Source of the DNA: Monosporascus cannonballus | Lineage: Eukaryota; Ascomycota; Sordariomycetes; Xylariales | Direction of reading: 5' to 3' | NCBI GenBank assembly: GCA_004154925.1 | Contig: QJNS01000231.1 | Coordinates: forward strand, 1-64,000 | DNA: 64,000 nt | Shown here: in pieces, positions 1 to 14,339 of the stretch | Layout: the number at the start of each line of letters is the position of its first letter | Position numbering within the stretch: the first letter of the stretch is position 1 | The notes under the pieces: generated by a model | The model's database searches: none | What the model was told of the DNA's origin: nothing | The model's input: the letters and a program-made list of their open reading frames with translations, nothing else | Made by a program: the position numbers and the translations under genes

Positions 1-55
1 CATCCGCGCTCCACCCCCTCAACGCGCCGCCATTTCCCATACAAAATCACCAAAA
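1..55. repeat. left TIR of pogo-type element P1 (partial)
   Basis: Inverted match to 20508-20569. Two or three mismatches lie in the GCC-GCC/GCCAGCG stretch. The outermost AGATGACCCCCC seen in the sister ends is missing because the window begins here. Confidence 0.85.
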
Positions 56-705
56 CTGCATATTTATAATTAATTAACAAAAATAGATATTGCAAAACGA
101 CTAACGGAATAATGATTAAGACCTTCAGATAATATGATGTACAAAGTTTTATTACATAATATTAGTATTTATACCGATTAAATTAAGGTCGAAATTACGA
201 AAATTAAACGTTAACATTTTCCCATACAAATTGTATGGCAAAGTGTTAAGATCGAAAAGGCATGTTTATTTGTATATAATTCCGTAAAGGAAATAGGTAA
301 AAATATAGGCGTTTCGATTAATTAAGCTTTCCTTATTTCTTTATAGCTTATTAAAATATTAGTATTATATCTTTATTATTTATTATATTATTAATATTTA
401 AAAACAAGGTATCATTTTTCCCATACAAAATGTTCTCCACCTTTTCTCCACTTTTCGTTTTTACATTATATTATTTTATTTAATAAAGATATACATAAAT
501 TTGGACCGGCATTTTATAGCTTGTATAATATAATAACTATATGTAAAATATCTTTTTTATATCTTATATTTTAAAAAAGTTATGAATTTTTAAACATATA
601 CATATAAATTATATAGCAAATAAATTTACCGAAAATACAGAAACTTTAAAAAATATTATGTACATATAACTAATTTCTAGATATTTTTATTATATAAAGG
701 TCTTA

Positions 706-1093
706 TATAACGAGCTAGGGGTTTAACCAACTATTAAACCTTAGTCGTACGAGTTTATGTTAACAGAAGTATTATAGGAATCTAAGCAATAAATATAGTA
801 ATCGTATTACGTTTTGTAATTCTAAGGGTGCCTTGGGTAACGATATTATATTGCAAGCTGAAATTATTTAAACTATGGAAATAACGAACGTATATATCTT
901 TTTCCTCTTAGCTGGATTACTATTAATAATTTAGTAATCCGGCTTATTAGCTTATTATTAATAAATTAATAATCCGGCTTATTAGTTTATTATTAATAAA
1001 TTAGTAATCTATTACGTAATTTAATTTACCGCGTATTTATAGTTGGGTTATAATAAACCGTTTTTGAAAACCGTGGCCCGTTAAATTATAACA
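706..1093 (-). repeat. family A LTR (copy 1, left; 3' LTR in coding sense)
   Basis: It is 388 bp long and aligns end to end with 20030-20417 through C->T/G->A changes; for example CCCGTTAAATTATAACA at its end matches CCCGTTGGGTCATGACA. It contains about three tandem copies of a ~35-bp unit built around AATCCGGCTTATTAG. It is preceded by the TSD TCTTA. Confidence 0.9.
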
Positions 1094-1096
1094 TTA

Positions 1097-1284
1097 TGAC
1101 GGGCACAATGCGTAGGTTGAACGGAGGCACGGCCCAACAAAGGTTTATATTTAAAATAAGGAGGAAAGGGGAGAAACAGCTAGTTACCAGCGAGGTGGCT
1201 GCTCCCTATATATATATAGGTAAGCTCGGGCTAAGGAGTTTATTTCGTAAGCCCGAGCTGCCCTATAGGCTTTAGCTTATAATA
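1097..1284 (-). repeat. element B LTR (left)
   Basis: It is exactly 188 bp, the same length as 6459-6646, and the differences are mostly transitions. It starts TGACGGGCAC and ends TTATAATA, where its partner has CTGTAACA. Confidence 0.85.
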
Positions 1285-3449
1285 TTACCCTTTTTTCGCT
1301 TTTAAAAAGTAATAAGGCTGCGATAAGGCGGCGGCGGCTTTATTTATACCTTTTTCCTTTTGTCCTTATTGGTATCCTTACGTTTTCGCTAACCCCATTT
1401 TTATTTCTGAATAACTTTTCGAAATTATTAAGGGCAATTATATTTTCGAAATTGCTTTATAATTTTTATACCGGTTAGGCGTAATTTACTTATTTTACAA
1501 ATAGTTCCTTTTGCCGATTACGGTTTATACGCTTGTTTTTAATTTTTAATATATATTTTATGATATATATTTTTTAATAATATTGATAACAGTTAATTAT
1601 TATTTAAAATTTAATTAAATAATAAAGTTTTTATTATTAATTTTAAAAAATTTATATCGAATTTTGGATATATTTTTAATAATACGTTTAATTTTATGGT
1701 ATTATACGGTATAATTACGCTAATTTTATATTTAACGTATATTTAAAAATATGTTTAAAATAATTATAAAATAATTATATTTTTTAAATTTAATTATATT
1801 AAAAGTTTTTTTAAAATATAGTATTTATTTTTTGAAAATATTAATTAATTATTCTATCCGAGCTTAAACCGATATTATAATAATTTATATAAATTTCGTA
1901 TTTTTATATAATCTTTTAACGAAATTAATAATTTTTTTATTTTAGGAATTAATTAAAAAATTACCGGTATTTCGTTAATAAGTTTTATATCGTATCCGTA
2001 AATTAAAAAAAATTATTTTTAATAAAAAGTTATTATTATTAAGAATTAATTATATTATACGTAATTTTTAAAATAACGGAAATATGCAAAAAAGATTTAA
2101 TTAATTTTTTTCGTAATTCCGTTTGTTTAAGAATAAAAGGATATATTAAGTTCTTATTATATATTTATTAAGTTATATAAATAAATCCAAAATATATTTA
2201 TTTAATTATTTTATTATTAAATAATAATTTTTTTAATAAACCGTAATATTTTTAATAACAAATAATAAAACTTTGAATGTATATTTCCGTATCTATATTA
2301 AGCATTAATTTTAATATAACCGTTTTCGTTAAATAATCGTAAAATACCCTTACAAAACGGGGGTTTCTTTTTTGTTTTATCGGTAAATTAATTATAAAAT
2401 TGGCCGAAAAATTTAAATAAAATAAATCTAAAATAAATAAAGGCCGTAATAACTTTTTTTCGTTTTCTTTTATATATATAACTTATTATATACGTTATAA
2501 TTACGGCAAAAATAATATATATTTTAAATTTATTCCGGTTAATAATAATTATAAATTAGTATTATTAATATAACGTTTTTTTTAAATAACCGGTAATATA
2601 AAAGTTATATACCGATTAAATTAATAATATTCGAAATGGTTTTTAAAAAAAGGTTTAAATATATTTTTTAAATTATAAAAAATTTTTAAAATCGAAAAAA
2701 TATTTTGTTATCAAAATTTTTACCGCGTTTATAATTAGGGAAAAAGTAGGTAATTGTTGGGCTACGGCGGCGTATGTTATATTTAAGGTTTTATTTTTAA
2801 TAATTTTTAAATCTTGTATTTTTTCAAAGATTTTTTTCGAAAAACATTTTTTTATTAAAAAATATAACCGGTCGTTTATTATTATTTTGTTTAAAATAAA
2901 TTATAATTATTAAAACTTTTTACATTTACGTTAATTTATTAAATAATTACTTTTCCTTAATTAACTAGGTTATCCGCCCTTTAAGCTTAATATCTTTTTT
3001 GCTATAAAATATATTTTATAACCTGTACAATATAATATCGGATTAATTTATTAATTTATTAAAGTAATATTTAAATATAAAATTAAAGGCAAATAAAAAA
3101 CCGGCTTATCGACTTTATTTTTTTAATAAATTTATAAATATTTATAAAATATTAAAAATTTACGTAGTTTATTAAAATCGTAAAAAGGTTAATTAACTTT
3201 TAAAAAAATATTTTATTCCGTTAACATTTTAACGATAATTAATAATTTTTTATTATATATTTCGTAATTCTATTTAATTAATAATAACTTTCTTAAAAAA
3301 TATATAATTAATTATAAACGCATTAACAAATCGAATTAAAATAAATATTTTTCAGTTATCCAGCTAAAATAATTTACCTTTATTACCATTTCTTTTTTAA
3401 GGTTTTAATACGTAAAAATAAATGTTATAATAAAAAACTTATTATTTTC

Positions 3450-4040
3450 TATTTTTTTAACAGAAAACTTTTTTTCCTAATTAATCGTAAAAAAAGAATT
3501 ATTACTTTATTAAAGGTTTTTATAAAAATTTAATAAAAATTAATAAACTTAATAAAATTCTTAACCTTTTTTATATTAATAAAGGCCTTTTATTTCTAAA
3601 TAACGGCTACCTTTTTAAAATTAACTTTTAAGCTTATTTTTATTTTAATAATAAACTTTAAATATTTCGTTTTGTAAATTACGAATTCGTATTTATCCGG
3701 GTCCAGCTTTAGTTTTATTTTTGCCAAACGGCGGAATACCGGCTTAATTTTGACCATATAAGCGGTTTAAAAACCGGACGAATAAATTAATATATTATTT
3801 ATATATACGAAACAAAAATTATAAAGGTAACGTTTTAACGGAATATTAATATAACGTTAAAAGGCAACCGGTATACCGCTAAGGCCGAATAAATATACTA
3901 GTTATTCGAAAAACTCAAAATGTATCCGGAATACAATTTTTTATTTATTTCTTTAACGGATACGTAACCGGTAAAAGGTTATTCGAATGTCGAACTTCGT
4001 AAACCACCGGGCTTATAATAAGGTTCGTAACGTTTCCTTT
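3450..4040 (-). pseudogene. decayed Ty3/gypsy reverse transcriptase of element B
   Basis: One minus-strand frame keeps the order of gypsy reverse transcriptase landmarks despite stop codons. ARWFTKFDIR lies near 4010, followed by FGLSGIPVAF and RYIN. The active-site block reads YINNILIYSSG (canonical YLDDILIYS, the two Asp changed to Asn as RIP would do). KLKLDPDKYEF and a YLKFII block follow. The enzyme would have copied element RNA into DNA. Stops within this frame and the mutated catalytic aspartates make it non-functional. The family call rests on the motif order; only the limits are uncertain. Confidence 0.8.
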
Positions 4041-6458
4041 ATTAACGGGAAAAAATAATGGTTTCGTTTCGTAATCTTATTTAATTTCTTATAATTTACA
4101 TAAAATCGTAAATTCTTATTAAAAGTTTTTACGAATAATACCGGGGTATTTACGGGGAAATTATTAATCCAAATTTAATTTTTATTAAGCAAATTTATAA
4201 ATATTTTGCATAAAATTAATAATTTCTTTCTTAATATCCCGGATACAATTTTTATAGGATTATTTTTTTTAATCCGAAATATTTATTTCCAGATTTATTA
4301 TTATATTATTATTATTACGAGAAAGTAATAACGATAAATTTTTATTATTTATAAAACATTTTCGGAATTCCCGTATCTTTTTAAAAAGAATATTCCGTTA
4401 TATTTTTAAAAATTAATAACGGCTTTACTTTTAAAAACTTATTAATATCTTTTATAAAAATTACAAATAATTATATCTCGTTTTTCCTATAGCGGTTTTA
4501 CCGTATTATTGTTACGAAAATTATAACTATTATTAAACGGGCTTTTTAATATTTTTGTAACTGCCCTTTTAAGTAATTTTCAAACTTTTTATTAAATTAT
4601 TCTTTTTCGCACAATATGGGCGCAATAACGTTATTTATAAAACGGATAAACCGTTATTTTATTTCGTATATGATATTATTATATTTTATTTCCAGTTTTT
4701 TAAAATAAAAAACTAAAATAAATCCTTAATTGCATATTTCCAAATTCGTTTTAGGCGGCCGTCCAAATTTACGTTAATATAAATAATTTTTCAGATTGCG
4801 GTTATTATAAATTTGTTATTTTTCGTTAATTTTAACCGATAAAATATAATAAATATATGTTATAACTTTAAACGGCGGATTAACCGTTAATTAAATACGA
4901 AATAATAAATATATTTATTATTAATTAGAATATTTATATATATAATATTATTAATTAAAGCGTTTAATATAAAAAATATTATTTAATTTATTATTAATTT
5001 CTTATAATTTTTTATTACGTCCCCTTTTTATTAATAATTTTTAATAAAAACTATTTTTTTAAATTTTCGTTATCCAAAATATTATCTTTATTAACGATAT
5101 TTCGTAAACTTACTGCCGTAACCTCCGTTTTAACCGGATAAAGATATTTTGCGAATTTATATTTAAGGTATTCCTAATATATATAATTCGTAACGGCGTA
5201 ACGAAAATATTATTTCTTTTATTTCCGAACTTTTATTTTGTTATCGGAAAATTATTTCGTATAAGGCTAATTATCCAAATCCTATTTTAAATTACCCCCG
5301 GATCGGTTTTTTTAAATTATCCCATTACTAATTTTTAAATTTGGAAATTAATATAATTAATTATACGATATCCGTTATAAGCATATCCCTTTAAATATTT
5401 ATTATTTAAGCCGGTTTATTAATTTAATCGTCGTATTATTATTAATTAATTATTTCGTTTTTTTTTACCGGAATATCAAATTATCATGTTTTTGCTTATA
5501 TAATAATCGGATAAAGTTTTTAAATAATTAATTACCCTTTTTACTTTACGTTTTTAACGATTATAAGCGTTATAAAGCATATTTTTTGTACTTAACGTAT
5601 TACGGAATTATATATTAATACCGGCATTTAAGAAAATTACTTTAATTATTAAAAGTTACGTTAAAATTTTATATTTAGTTAATTCAAATTTAAAATTTAA
5701 TAAATAATTTTAAAACCGTTAATTATTATTTTGCCTTGTACGTTATAATTATTTCTTAACGGATTATACCGTTTATTTATTTTCGAATTACTTTTTTATA
5801 TAAAAAAGGGAATTATCGACGTCGAAATCCTTGCGTAATTTTTTTATTTTAAATTAATAATTAAATTGCAATTGCTTTTCGGTAAATACAAATATTATAA
5901 TATTTAGGTAAATTGCTATAAAGGAACCGGAAATAAACCGGTTTTTCTTTACTTTCGTATGGAATATGGCGAAAAATAAACGGAACGTTTTTTATTTCTC
6001 GTCCTATAAAGGCTATTTTATAGGCTTACGATTCGCTTTTACGAACGTGTTATTAAATAATAAGCTTACCGTAAGTTCTTAACAAAACGGATCTTATCTT
6101 ATAAAGGCCTTTTCTTTTTCCGCTTTCGTAAAAAGGTATTTTTTTATTTTTGTTATCCGGTTAAGCAAATTATTTATCGTTTTATCGTAACTAAGAATCA
6201 ATTTAACAAATTTCTTTTATTATATATTAAGTTTTTGAAATTTATTTACGAATAATTAATAATATAAATCTTCCTTAATAGTTCCGGATAAAGTTAATAT
6301 TATAAGCTCGTTTATGGTTTCGTTAATTATATTACCTTATAATTATCTCGTTATAAAACTTTTTTTGACTTATTATTCGTAACCGAGTATCTTTAGAAAA
6401 CGTTTTATTTTTACCTAGCTTTCTAGAAACTATAATAAGTTGTAACCTTAAATATATA

Positions 6459-6646
6459 TAACGAGCATAATACGTAAGTTAAACGGAAGTACGGCCTAAT
6501 AAAGGTTTATATTCAAAGTAAGGAGGGAAGGGAAAAAACAGCTAGCCACCAGTAAGGTGGCTGCTCTCTATATACATATAGGTAAGCTCGGACTAAGAAG
6601 CTCGCTCCGTAAGCCCGAGCTGCCCTATAGGCTCTAGCCTGTAACA
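6459..6646 (-). repeat. element B LTR (right)
   Basis: It is 188 bp long, starts TAACGAGCAT (TGACGGGCAC in the partner) and ends CTGTAACA. It carries the same GC-rich core as the left LTR. Confidence 0.85.
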
Positions 6647-9239
6647 AATATAATTTTCTCTTTTTATAAATTTTGCCCTTAAGATTTTCTTTTCTTTTCG
6701 GTAAACCTTTTTACATTTATTCAATATATTTTCCGGTATATCAAAACGTTATTCTCGCAAATTTAAATAACGACTTACCTGAGTTAATTTAATTAAATTC
6801 GAAAATCTTAACGTAATACCTTATTCTTTTTATTTTACCCGATAATTTAATTGCCAAATAATAAACGGGGTTTTTCGTTATAAGAAATATGTTCGTCGAG
6901 GTCGTTCGTACGACGAGACAGGAATCCTTATTTTTATGATTGATTGTTATATGGCGGAATCGAAAAGATTAAAAAAAAAAAAAGAACTGGCGGCCGAAAA
7001 ATCTTTATCGGAAACCTTAGCGCGTTTTTTTCAAATATGCCGTTAGCGTTAATATTATTAATTATAAGGTACGAAATTTATAAATCGTACTTTTTAGTCG
7101 TTGGACGAATTTTCGGAGCTTATATTACAAAAGACAAAATCCGTTATGGCCGTTTAGGCTGCTGAGGGTATAGATGTTATTAATTAAAACGTCGTAAGTT
7201 TTTTGGATAACATAAACTGGGAAGTAATTATTTCAAATAGCTCCGTTATTACTGGTAAAAGTTTTTTAATAAGTGCTAAGTGCCAATAAGATTTTTAGCA
7301 GATTTCTAGGTATTTTCGGAATTTGGGTTTTTTTTCCACATAATCAGATACTGGGTAAATCCGTTTTATTTTCGCATGTCGAAGATTTTCTCCATTTCGT
7401 ATATTTGTTCGTCTTTTATTTTTATATCGTTTTATGCCGTATGTACTTTAATTACATTTGCTGCTAATTCAAATAAAAAAACATAAACAATTAAATTGAA
7501 TTTAGCTTTTGGTAAAAGTTCTAATTAATAATTTTGTATGGACCGATATATTTGAAATCCAAACCTTTATTAAGTTTTTTTGTTTAAATATTTCTGGTAA
7601 CGAAAAAAACTATTTTCTCTTTATCGAAGGTTAATCCTTTTAATCTTTTCTGGTTGTAATATTTACTTATTTGATTTCCTACGAATTCTAATTTTATTTT
7701 TATTTTCTGATGTAATTATTATAATTATTTTAACCTAAGGATTATTTTAATATTTTTATAATAATTAATATTATAAGCTAATTATACGATTCATAATTTT
7801 TTAACATAGTTATTTTATTCTTAATTAATATAATATCGTAAGTAAGTTTTTAAAATTTAGTTTATACGTTTTATTTATTTAATTATCCAAGGTTTAAATA
7901 CGTTAAATAATTTGTGATTTAAGCCGATCTGTATTATTAAGCTTTAATAAAATTTTAATGCAAATATTAATACTTTATTTAAAATAAATTTTTATTAATA
8001 ATTTAAATGAATTAAAAATATATTTTAAAAAATATACGTTATTTATTTGGAATTTATATCTTTATAATATGGTAAAAAATAAAAAAGTTTCGTAACTCTG
8101 TCGACGATTACGAAATTGCTATTATAATATATTTTTATTACTAAATTTCCTAATATAAGAAATTTAATAATAAAGTCGAATATAACTAAATATTATAATT
8201 ATTTTGCGATTGGTAATGGCTATAATTTTCTGTATAGTTTATATCGTCGAACCTTTACTTTGGCGCAAATATTATATTGCCGTATAATTTTTTGCGCCGT
8301 TAATTTTATTTTAAGAAAGGAATATATGCGTTAAAATTGTTCTAAGGTTTTGTAAATTCCTGGATATCTATATAACTAATATTTATATATTTTTTGTATT
8401 AAATCTTTTTGGTATGTTTCTAGAACTTATATTTTATTTCTTTTTTGGTTTTTAGGAAATTATCGTTATATTATTAGATCCTTTAATATATATCGAAAGG
8501 TATTACCCAAATTGTCGCAATTTGTCGTAAACGTAAATATCTTTTTATGGTAATATCAAAAATTATATAGCTAATTTTGACCAATTTCTTTTTAAGGTTT
8601 AATCGCCTGCTTAAAATATTTGTGTTGCCGTTTTCTAATTTCTTTTATAAATAATAACGAAGTCGAAGTTCGCCAATTTTTCTATATAACGAAATTATCG
8701 TTCTATAAGCTTTTTGGTCGTAATTAATAGGGTAAAAGTTTAATAATCCATATAAATTTTGATTTGATGCAAGTTTTCCTTTAAAAAATGTCTAAATTTT
8801 CGAAACGCTATAATAATGGCCATAAACTCCTTATCTGGAATGCCGTAATTAAATTTAACTTTTTTTAATTTGTATGAAACAAATGTAATAAAGTGCAGTT
8901 TATTTTGATTATTTCGTTATTCAATTATTACGTCTAATACGTAATTCGAAGTATTAATTTTTAATTTAACGGGGCGATTTAAATTATGTATAATTAATAT
9001 TAGCTTGCTGGTAATCTCATTCTTAATATTTTGAAAAGTTTTTTCCGTATTTGGTATTTATTTGAATCTTTTTGCTTTTTTCGTAAAGTTCGTTAGGGAT
9101 ATAATTATTTTGTTAAAAGTCTGAATAAATCTTTGGTAATAGTTTGCGAATTTAAAGAATATTTATATTTTTTTAACCGTCGTTAGCGCTTATTATTCTG
9201 TAATTGCAGCGATTTTCTAAAGATTTATTCTCATATATC

Positions 9240-9640
9240 TTGGAATAATAATATATGCTAGATATTTTATTTTTTATTTATAAAATTATTTTTTTTGCGT
9301 TAATAAATAACTTTACGTTTTACAAAGCTTAAAAAACCTTATAAACGTATATTGCGTGTATTTTTTTATTTCTAAGAAAATAAGAATATCGTTAAAATAA
9401 CAAACGACGAAAATATCAAAGTATTTTCGTAATATATAATTTATTATTTGTTAGAAAATTATTAATACGTTTATAAATCTTATTAACATAACCAAATACT
9501 TAAATACTTAAATAATCTGTATTTCGTTCTAAAGGTTATTTTTTATTTATACCTTTTTTTAATTTTTATAAAGTTATATTTATTTTTAAAATCGAATATT
9601 GTAAATTATTTAGTTCCGTAAAGTCGGTTTTTTATTTCCG
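9240..9640 (-). pseudogene. decayed reverse transcriptase of family A copy 1
   Basis: The minus-strand translation shows fragments of the gypsy palm domain spread over more than one frame: TKYRLFKYL near 9530, a block equivalent to FGLTNAPAIFQ, and FDIFVVCYFNDILIF around the catalytic YxDD (9400). Numerous stops are present. The matching region of family-A copy 2 lies on the plus strand at 33080-33890. It belongs to the segment of copy 1 between inserted elements B and C. Confidence 0.65.
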
Positions 9641-10065
9641 TCATCAGAGGTAATAATATTTAATCCTTAACAGTAATATCGTTTAGTTATTAATAATTAA
9701 CTATAAATCGTAATTTTCCATTTTTTAAATACGAAAAAGATAAGATATTCTGCTAGTGATTTTGAAAATCGAATTTATCTTTTTTATAATCGATTTTTTA
9801 GGTATTTTCTGAAAATTCGTAATTTATTTCCGTTAAAATTGTAAATGGGATAACATTTCGTCGAAAATCCTTTTTTAAAAATTATTTTGTAATTTTATTC
9901 GTTATATTCTAATAATTTCATATCAAATTTCTTTTTAAAAAGCTGCTTATATTCGTAATAATGTAATAACATATTAATCAGATTTTCTGATTTTTAGGGC
10001 TGCTATTTTTATTATTTTAAATCGTTATTCAGTTATTTTAATTTCGTTTTAATAATAATAACGAT

Positions 10066-10271
10066 TGTAAGATAATGGACAGCTGTGAGCTGGGTGAGGT
10101 GATCTCCGACCAGTCGTAAAGCAGATTCCAAGAAGTGAATATATTAGGTTACTTCTATCTGGCGTTTCTTATTAGCTGCCAGATAATAGATTTATATTAA
10201 TAAGTAGGTCGGTGGCTGATCGGTGGCTGGTCGGTTACCAGCCTTATTTTTATAAGGGTTATATTTTTATA
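10066..10271 (-). repeat. element C LTR (left)
   Basis: It is 206 bp and begins TGTAAGATAATGG. It shares the cores GTGATCTCCGACCAGTCGTA and CGGTGGCTGATCGGTGGCTG with 17239-17444. It is preceded by the TSD ACGAT. Confidence 0.9.
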
Positions 10272-13200
10272 ATTATTTTCCTTTCTTAAGTTGTTAATTT
10301 TTAATAATATTATTATTAATTTGATATAACGTATTTTGCAAACCTGGTTACGTATATTTACCGGTAATTTACCGTTATATTATATTATAAATAATTATCA
10401 AAATAATTAATACGTATTATATTACGTAATTAATTATGTTCCACTTAATTTCTTATTATAATCCGTTTTTAACCTTACCTTATTTACCTTTTTTTCTTTT
10501 TTTTTACGCGCCCATATCTTTATTCTTTCTGCTTACGCGTTCCGTTCGATCTCCCGTTTTTCTTTATTTTCATTTCGCCTTTTCCGATTATTTTACGTAT
10601 TATTTCCGTTCGCCATATTTTTTTTTATAAAAAGTTCTTAAAAAAATAATACTTTAATATTAAAAAAAACTGGGATTTTTTTAAATGTTATCCTTTTAAC
10701 GTTAATAACGAAATAAATATTAATTGTATTACGGGCGGTAATAAGCCGTATTATATTTACGTAATATAATATTATTTCGATTATCGTATAATTTATATTT
10801 AAATTCCGGACGTTTTAAATTATATTATAATTAATTATTATTATAAAATCTTTTATATAATAAATAATTATTTTTGATATTATTAATATTATTACTTAAT
10901 TTCTGTTTAAATTCCGATCGTCTTTAAAAATATTATTTAAACAGTTTTTTAATTCGGTATTAATAATTAAAAGTTAATCGACAAATTCGAAAAAGTTTAT
11001 ATTATGGATACCTAATATAAGTATTCTGACGTAATTGCGGTCGGTCGTCGATTCGACGTTTTTCGCAAAGCCGAATTTGCTTTCAATACGGCCATTATTA
11101 AGGAATATTATTTTTTAATGCAGTTAAAGTTAATTTCCGATTATCCGTTATAATTACGGAAATCTAATTTTAATGCCGTTTTATAAGTTTGCAAATTTAA
11201 GTTTTTTTTATAAATATTATAGTTTTTTTTTATTATTTTGTAATTAATTTTTAATTAGACGTAATTTTAAGATATTCTTATAAATAAGGCGATTTTCGAA
11301 AGCCGTTATGCTGTTACGCTTTTTGCTTATAAATATTTTCCGCCCGTTTTTCGACGTTTTAAAGAAATTTTAATACTTATTAATAATTATAATTACAAAA
11401 CGGTTTTACTCGGCAAAATTATTACTAAACCTAAATATATTAAACGTTTTAAGGACGGCGCTTTATTTCTAATAATAAATTATATTCCGGTTATTTGGCC
11501 CTTAGTTTTTATAATAAATAAAACGTTTTTAAATTTTTTCTAGGTTTTATGCTTAAAAAATTTAATAAATATACCTGCTTTTTACCGTTATATGTTTTCC
11601 GATTATTTTCCGATATTGTTATATTAATTTCCTTAATATATTTATTAAAAGTTAATTAATGCAAAATTTAATAATTAAACGCGAAATCTTATTTTTGAAA
11701 TAAAAATTTAATTTTTTTATATTGTTTATAGATTTTCGACCGGTATACGATAAGGTAATTATTTGCCAAAAATTTAAAAGCAGTTATATAATTAAGTAAT
11801 ATTTTAATATTAATATTTTAATTTTACTTAAAATTTTTTTTATAATTTTTATAATTACTAAGCGATTAACTTTCGATCGGGTTATTATTACCTTATGATT
11901 TTTAGGTCGTTTTATTTCCTATATACGTATTTATTTTTTTATAACGTTATAATATTTTAAATATATATTCGAAATATTTTCGGGGTTTTTACGTATTATA
12001 TTTGGCGGGCCAACCTTTTTATTTAATCAAATATTTGCGTTATTTCCGGTTATCTCGATAACGGACGATATCCTTTATTACTTATTTTTCTTATTTTTTT
12101 ATTAGGTCCGGTAATATTATGTAAACGTCGCCCGGTTTCCGGTTATGTTACGGTTTTAATAAAAATACTAGAAATATATTATATATCCGTTAATATTTAA
12201 TAGAAAAAATATTTTATACGCTTAAAAACTTATTTATTCCTTGATTGTAATCCGGATATAAATAAATATAAATTTTTTATTTTTAAATTTAAAAGTTTGA
12301 ATTAATAAATTTATTTATTATCTTAATTAAAATTCTATAGACATATAGCGTTAATTATAATACCCTTTTTAAATTGCCGTTATTTTCTCTTAATATTTTT
12401 ATATTATTTAACGAATAATTATTACTTTTTCGAAATATTTTTAATTTTTTATATTTATTCCTTAAACCATTATAAAGTGTATTTTATTATTTTTAAATAA
12501 TATTTATATAAAATTTCGAACAGAAAACGGCCGGTAAATACGTTCCGCATTTTATAATAACTTTATCTAATTATTTTAATGCTTATTAACGTAATTACAA
12601 AAATAATATTTTAAAACTTAATAAATACGTTCCGTTTACTTATTAATTTATAAATAATAAGCGGTCGATATTCGCCGTTTTATTTTTTGCTTTTTTTAAA
12701 ATTTTACCTAAAATTAATTTGTTAATAATTTGTTTTTATCGTTAATAATTTTAACTGCCGTACCGAATTTATATTTAACTTTAGCGTAAAATAATCGGAT
12801 TAATTTGATTACAGTTAAAGTTTTAACCATAAAAATAAATAATTTTAATTTCGTAAAATAATTAATAATTACCAGGATTACGTTATATTTTAACCCGTTT
12901 AAACTTAGGTTTTTAAGAAATCTTATAATAAAATTTAACAAAATTTTTTAAATAGGTTATTTAAATAACGGTAAAGGTTATAGTTATTTATATGGTTTAT
13001 AATATAACATTATTATGCCCTAGCAATTTAAACATTATTTAATATATTTTCGGATATCGTTTACCGTATTTTCCCAGTAAAACTTTTTAATTATTAATTT
13101 TAACGTATGAATATATCCTATATATCCTACCTTTAAATTATTATGGTACTGGTTAATCAATTATTTCCGTAAAACGCCTTATAACGGGATTACAAATTTA

Positions 13201-14339
13201 TTCCGATAATATAAAATTTTATTTAGATTTAAGAAATATTGTTCCTTTATTTTAATTTGGCATTTAATTATCCGTATTAACTTTAAAATATTTAAATCCT
13301 TAATTTATAATTTTCGAACTTAATTGTAAAATTATCGGAAAAATTTCGACTAAATTATTATTTTATTTTTGGCCAATCTTTTCGTTAAGGAACGTAAAAC
13401 GTATTGGTTATAAATAATAACCTTAGCATTAATTTCGTTTGCTTTAAACTTTTTAAAATCCGATCGTAATATAATTCTAATTTACGGTTATTATTATTTT
13501 ACTGTTAATCATATTATTATTACAATTCGTACTTGCATTATTATTCGCAAATAATAAATTCGATAAATATAGAGTTTTTTTATCTTTTTTTTTCCTTTAA
13601 AAAGTTTTTGTAATTATATAACGAAAGGTTTTTATTTTTTTTTATATAAATAATAGTTATTTAAGTTTTTGCCATCTAAAATCTATTTGGGAATTTTGTA
13701 ATAAACGAATTTTGCGTTATTTTTATAAGGTTTTTTACTTTTTTATAATGCTTTAAATCGCGCTATATATCTGCAATCGTTTTCCGTACGTCTTCCGGCA
13801 TATTATTCGTAAATCCGAATTTTTTAAATAACGTAAAAATTACGTTTTATACGCGATTTCTCTTAATATATAATCCGAGCGTTTAAATAACCTATCCGCC
13901 GGGTTAACGGCGCCCAGTCAATATTAAATTTCAAAATCAAATTATGCAAAATAATAAACTTATCGAATTAACCTTTTTTTAAGGTTACGTGCTGGCGCCT
14001 TTATTATATTCTTTAACGTTATATAATCGGTATATATTAAGAAACTTTTTTCCGTATTTTTAAAGTATTACCGTTAATATTTTAAGCTTTTTATAATCGC
14101 CAATAATTTTTATTACCTTATAACTTATTGTTTTTTGGTAGGACTTAACTTTCGTAATTAATATGCAATTAGGCGCCAATAATTTCGGTATTTTTATCAG
14201 AATATCCTTTATATAACTGTTATTAAGGCGTTTTTTAACTCTAATATTTTTGATATTATTGTAATATCGGAAAATAATTATTAATTAAAAAATATATTTT
14301 AAATTTAGAAACCCTTTTATAAATTTTTCGAATTATTTA

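Larger units (their letters stand above)
1097..6646 (-). mobile_element. Ty3/gypsy LTR retrotransposon B, nested in family A copy 1
   Basis: A pair of 188-bp LTRs (1097-1284 and 6459-6646) bounds a 5.55-kb element inserted three bases beyond the left LTR of family-A copy 1. Family-A internal sequence (TTTTTATAAATTTTGCCC) resumes right after 6646. The RIP-decayed reverse transcriptase lies on the minus strand at 3450-4040. A clean 5-bp target duplication could not be recognised (CATTA before, AATAT after). The LTRs keep a GC-rich core (CCAGCGAGGTGGCTGC; AAGCCCGAGCTGCCCTATAG) inside an AT-rich body. Confidence 0.85.

Noticed and set aside
6944..7467. Hydrophobic open frames (73 and 64 codons) that could look like small membrane proteins
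   Set aside because: They lie inside RIP-mutated family-A sequence, where AT-rich codons give Phe/Ile/Leu/Tyr-rich chance frames, and they run antisense to the retrotransposon.
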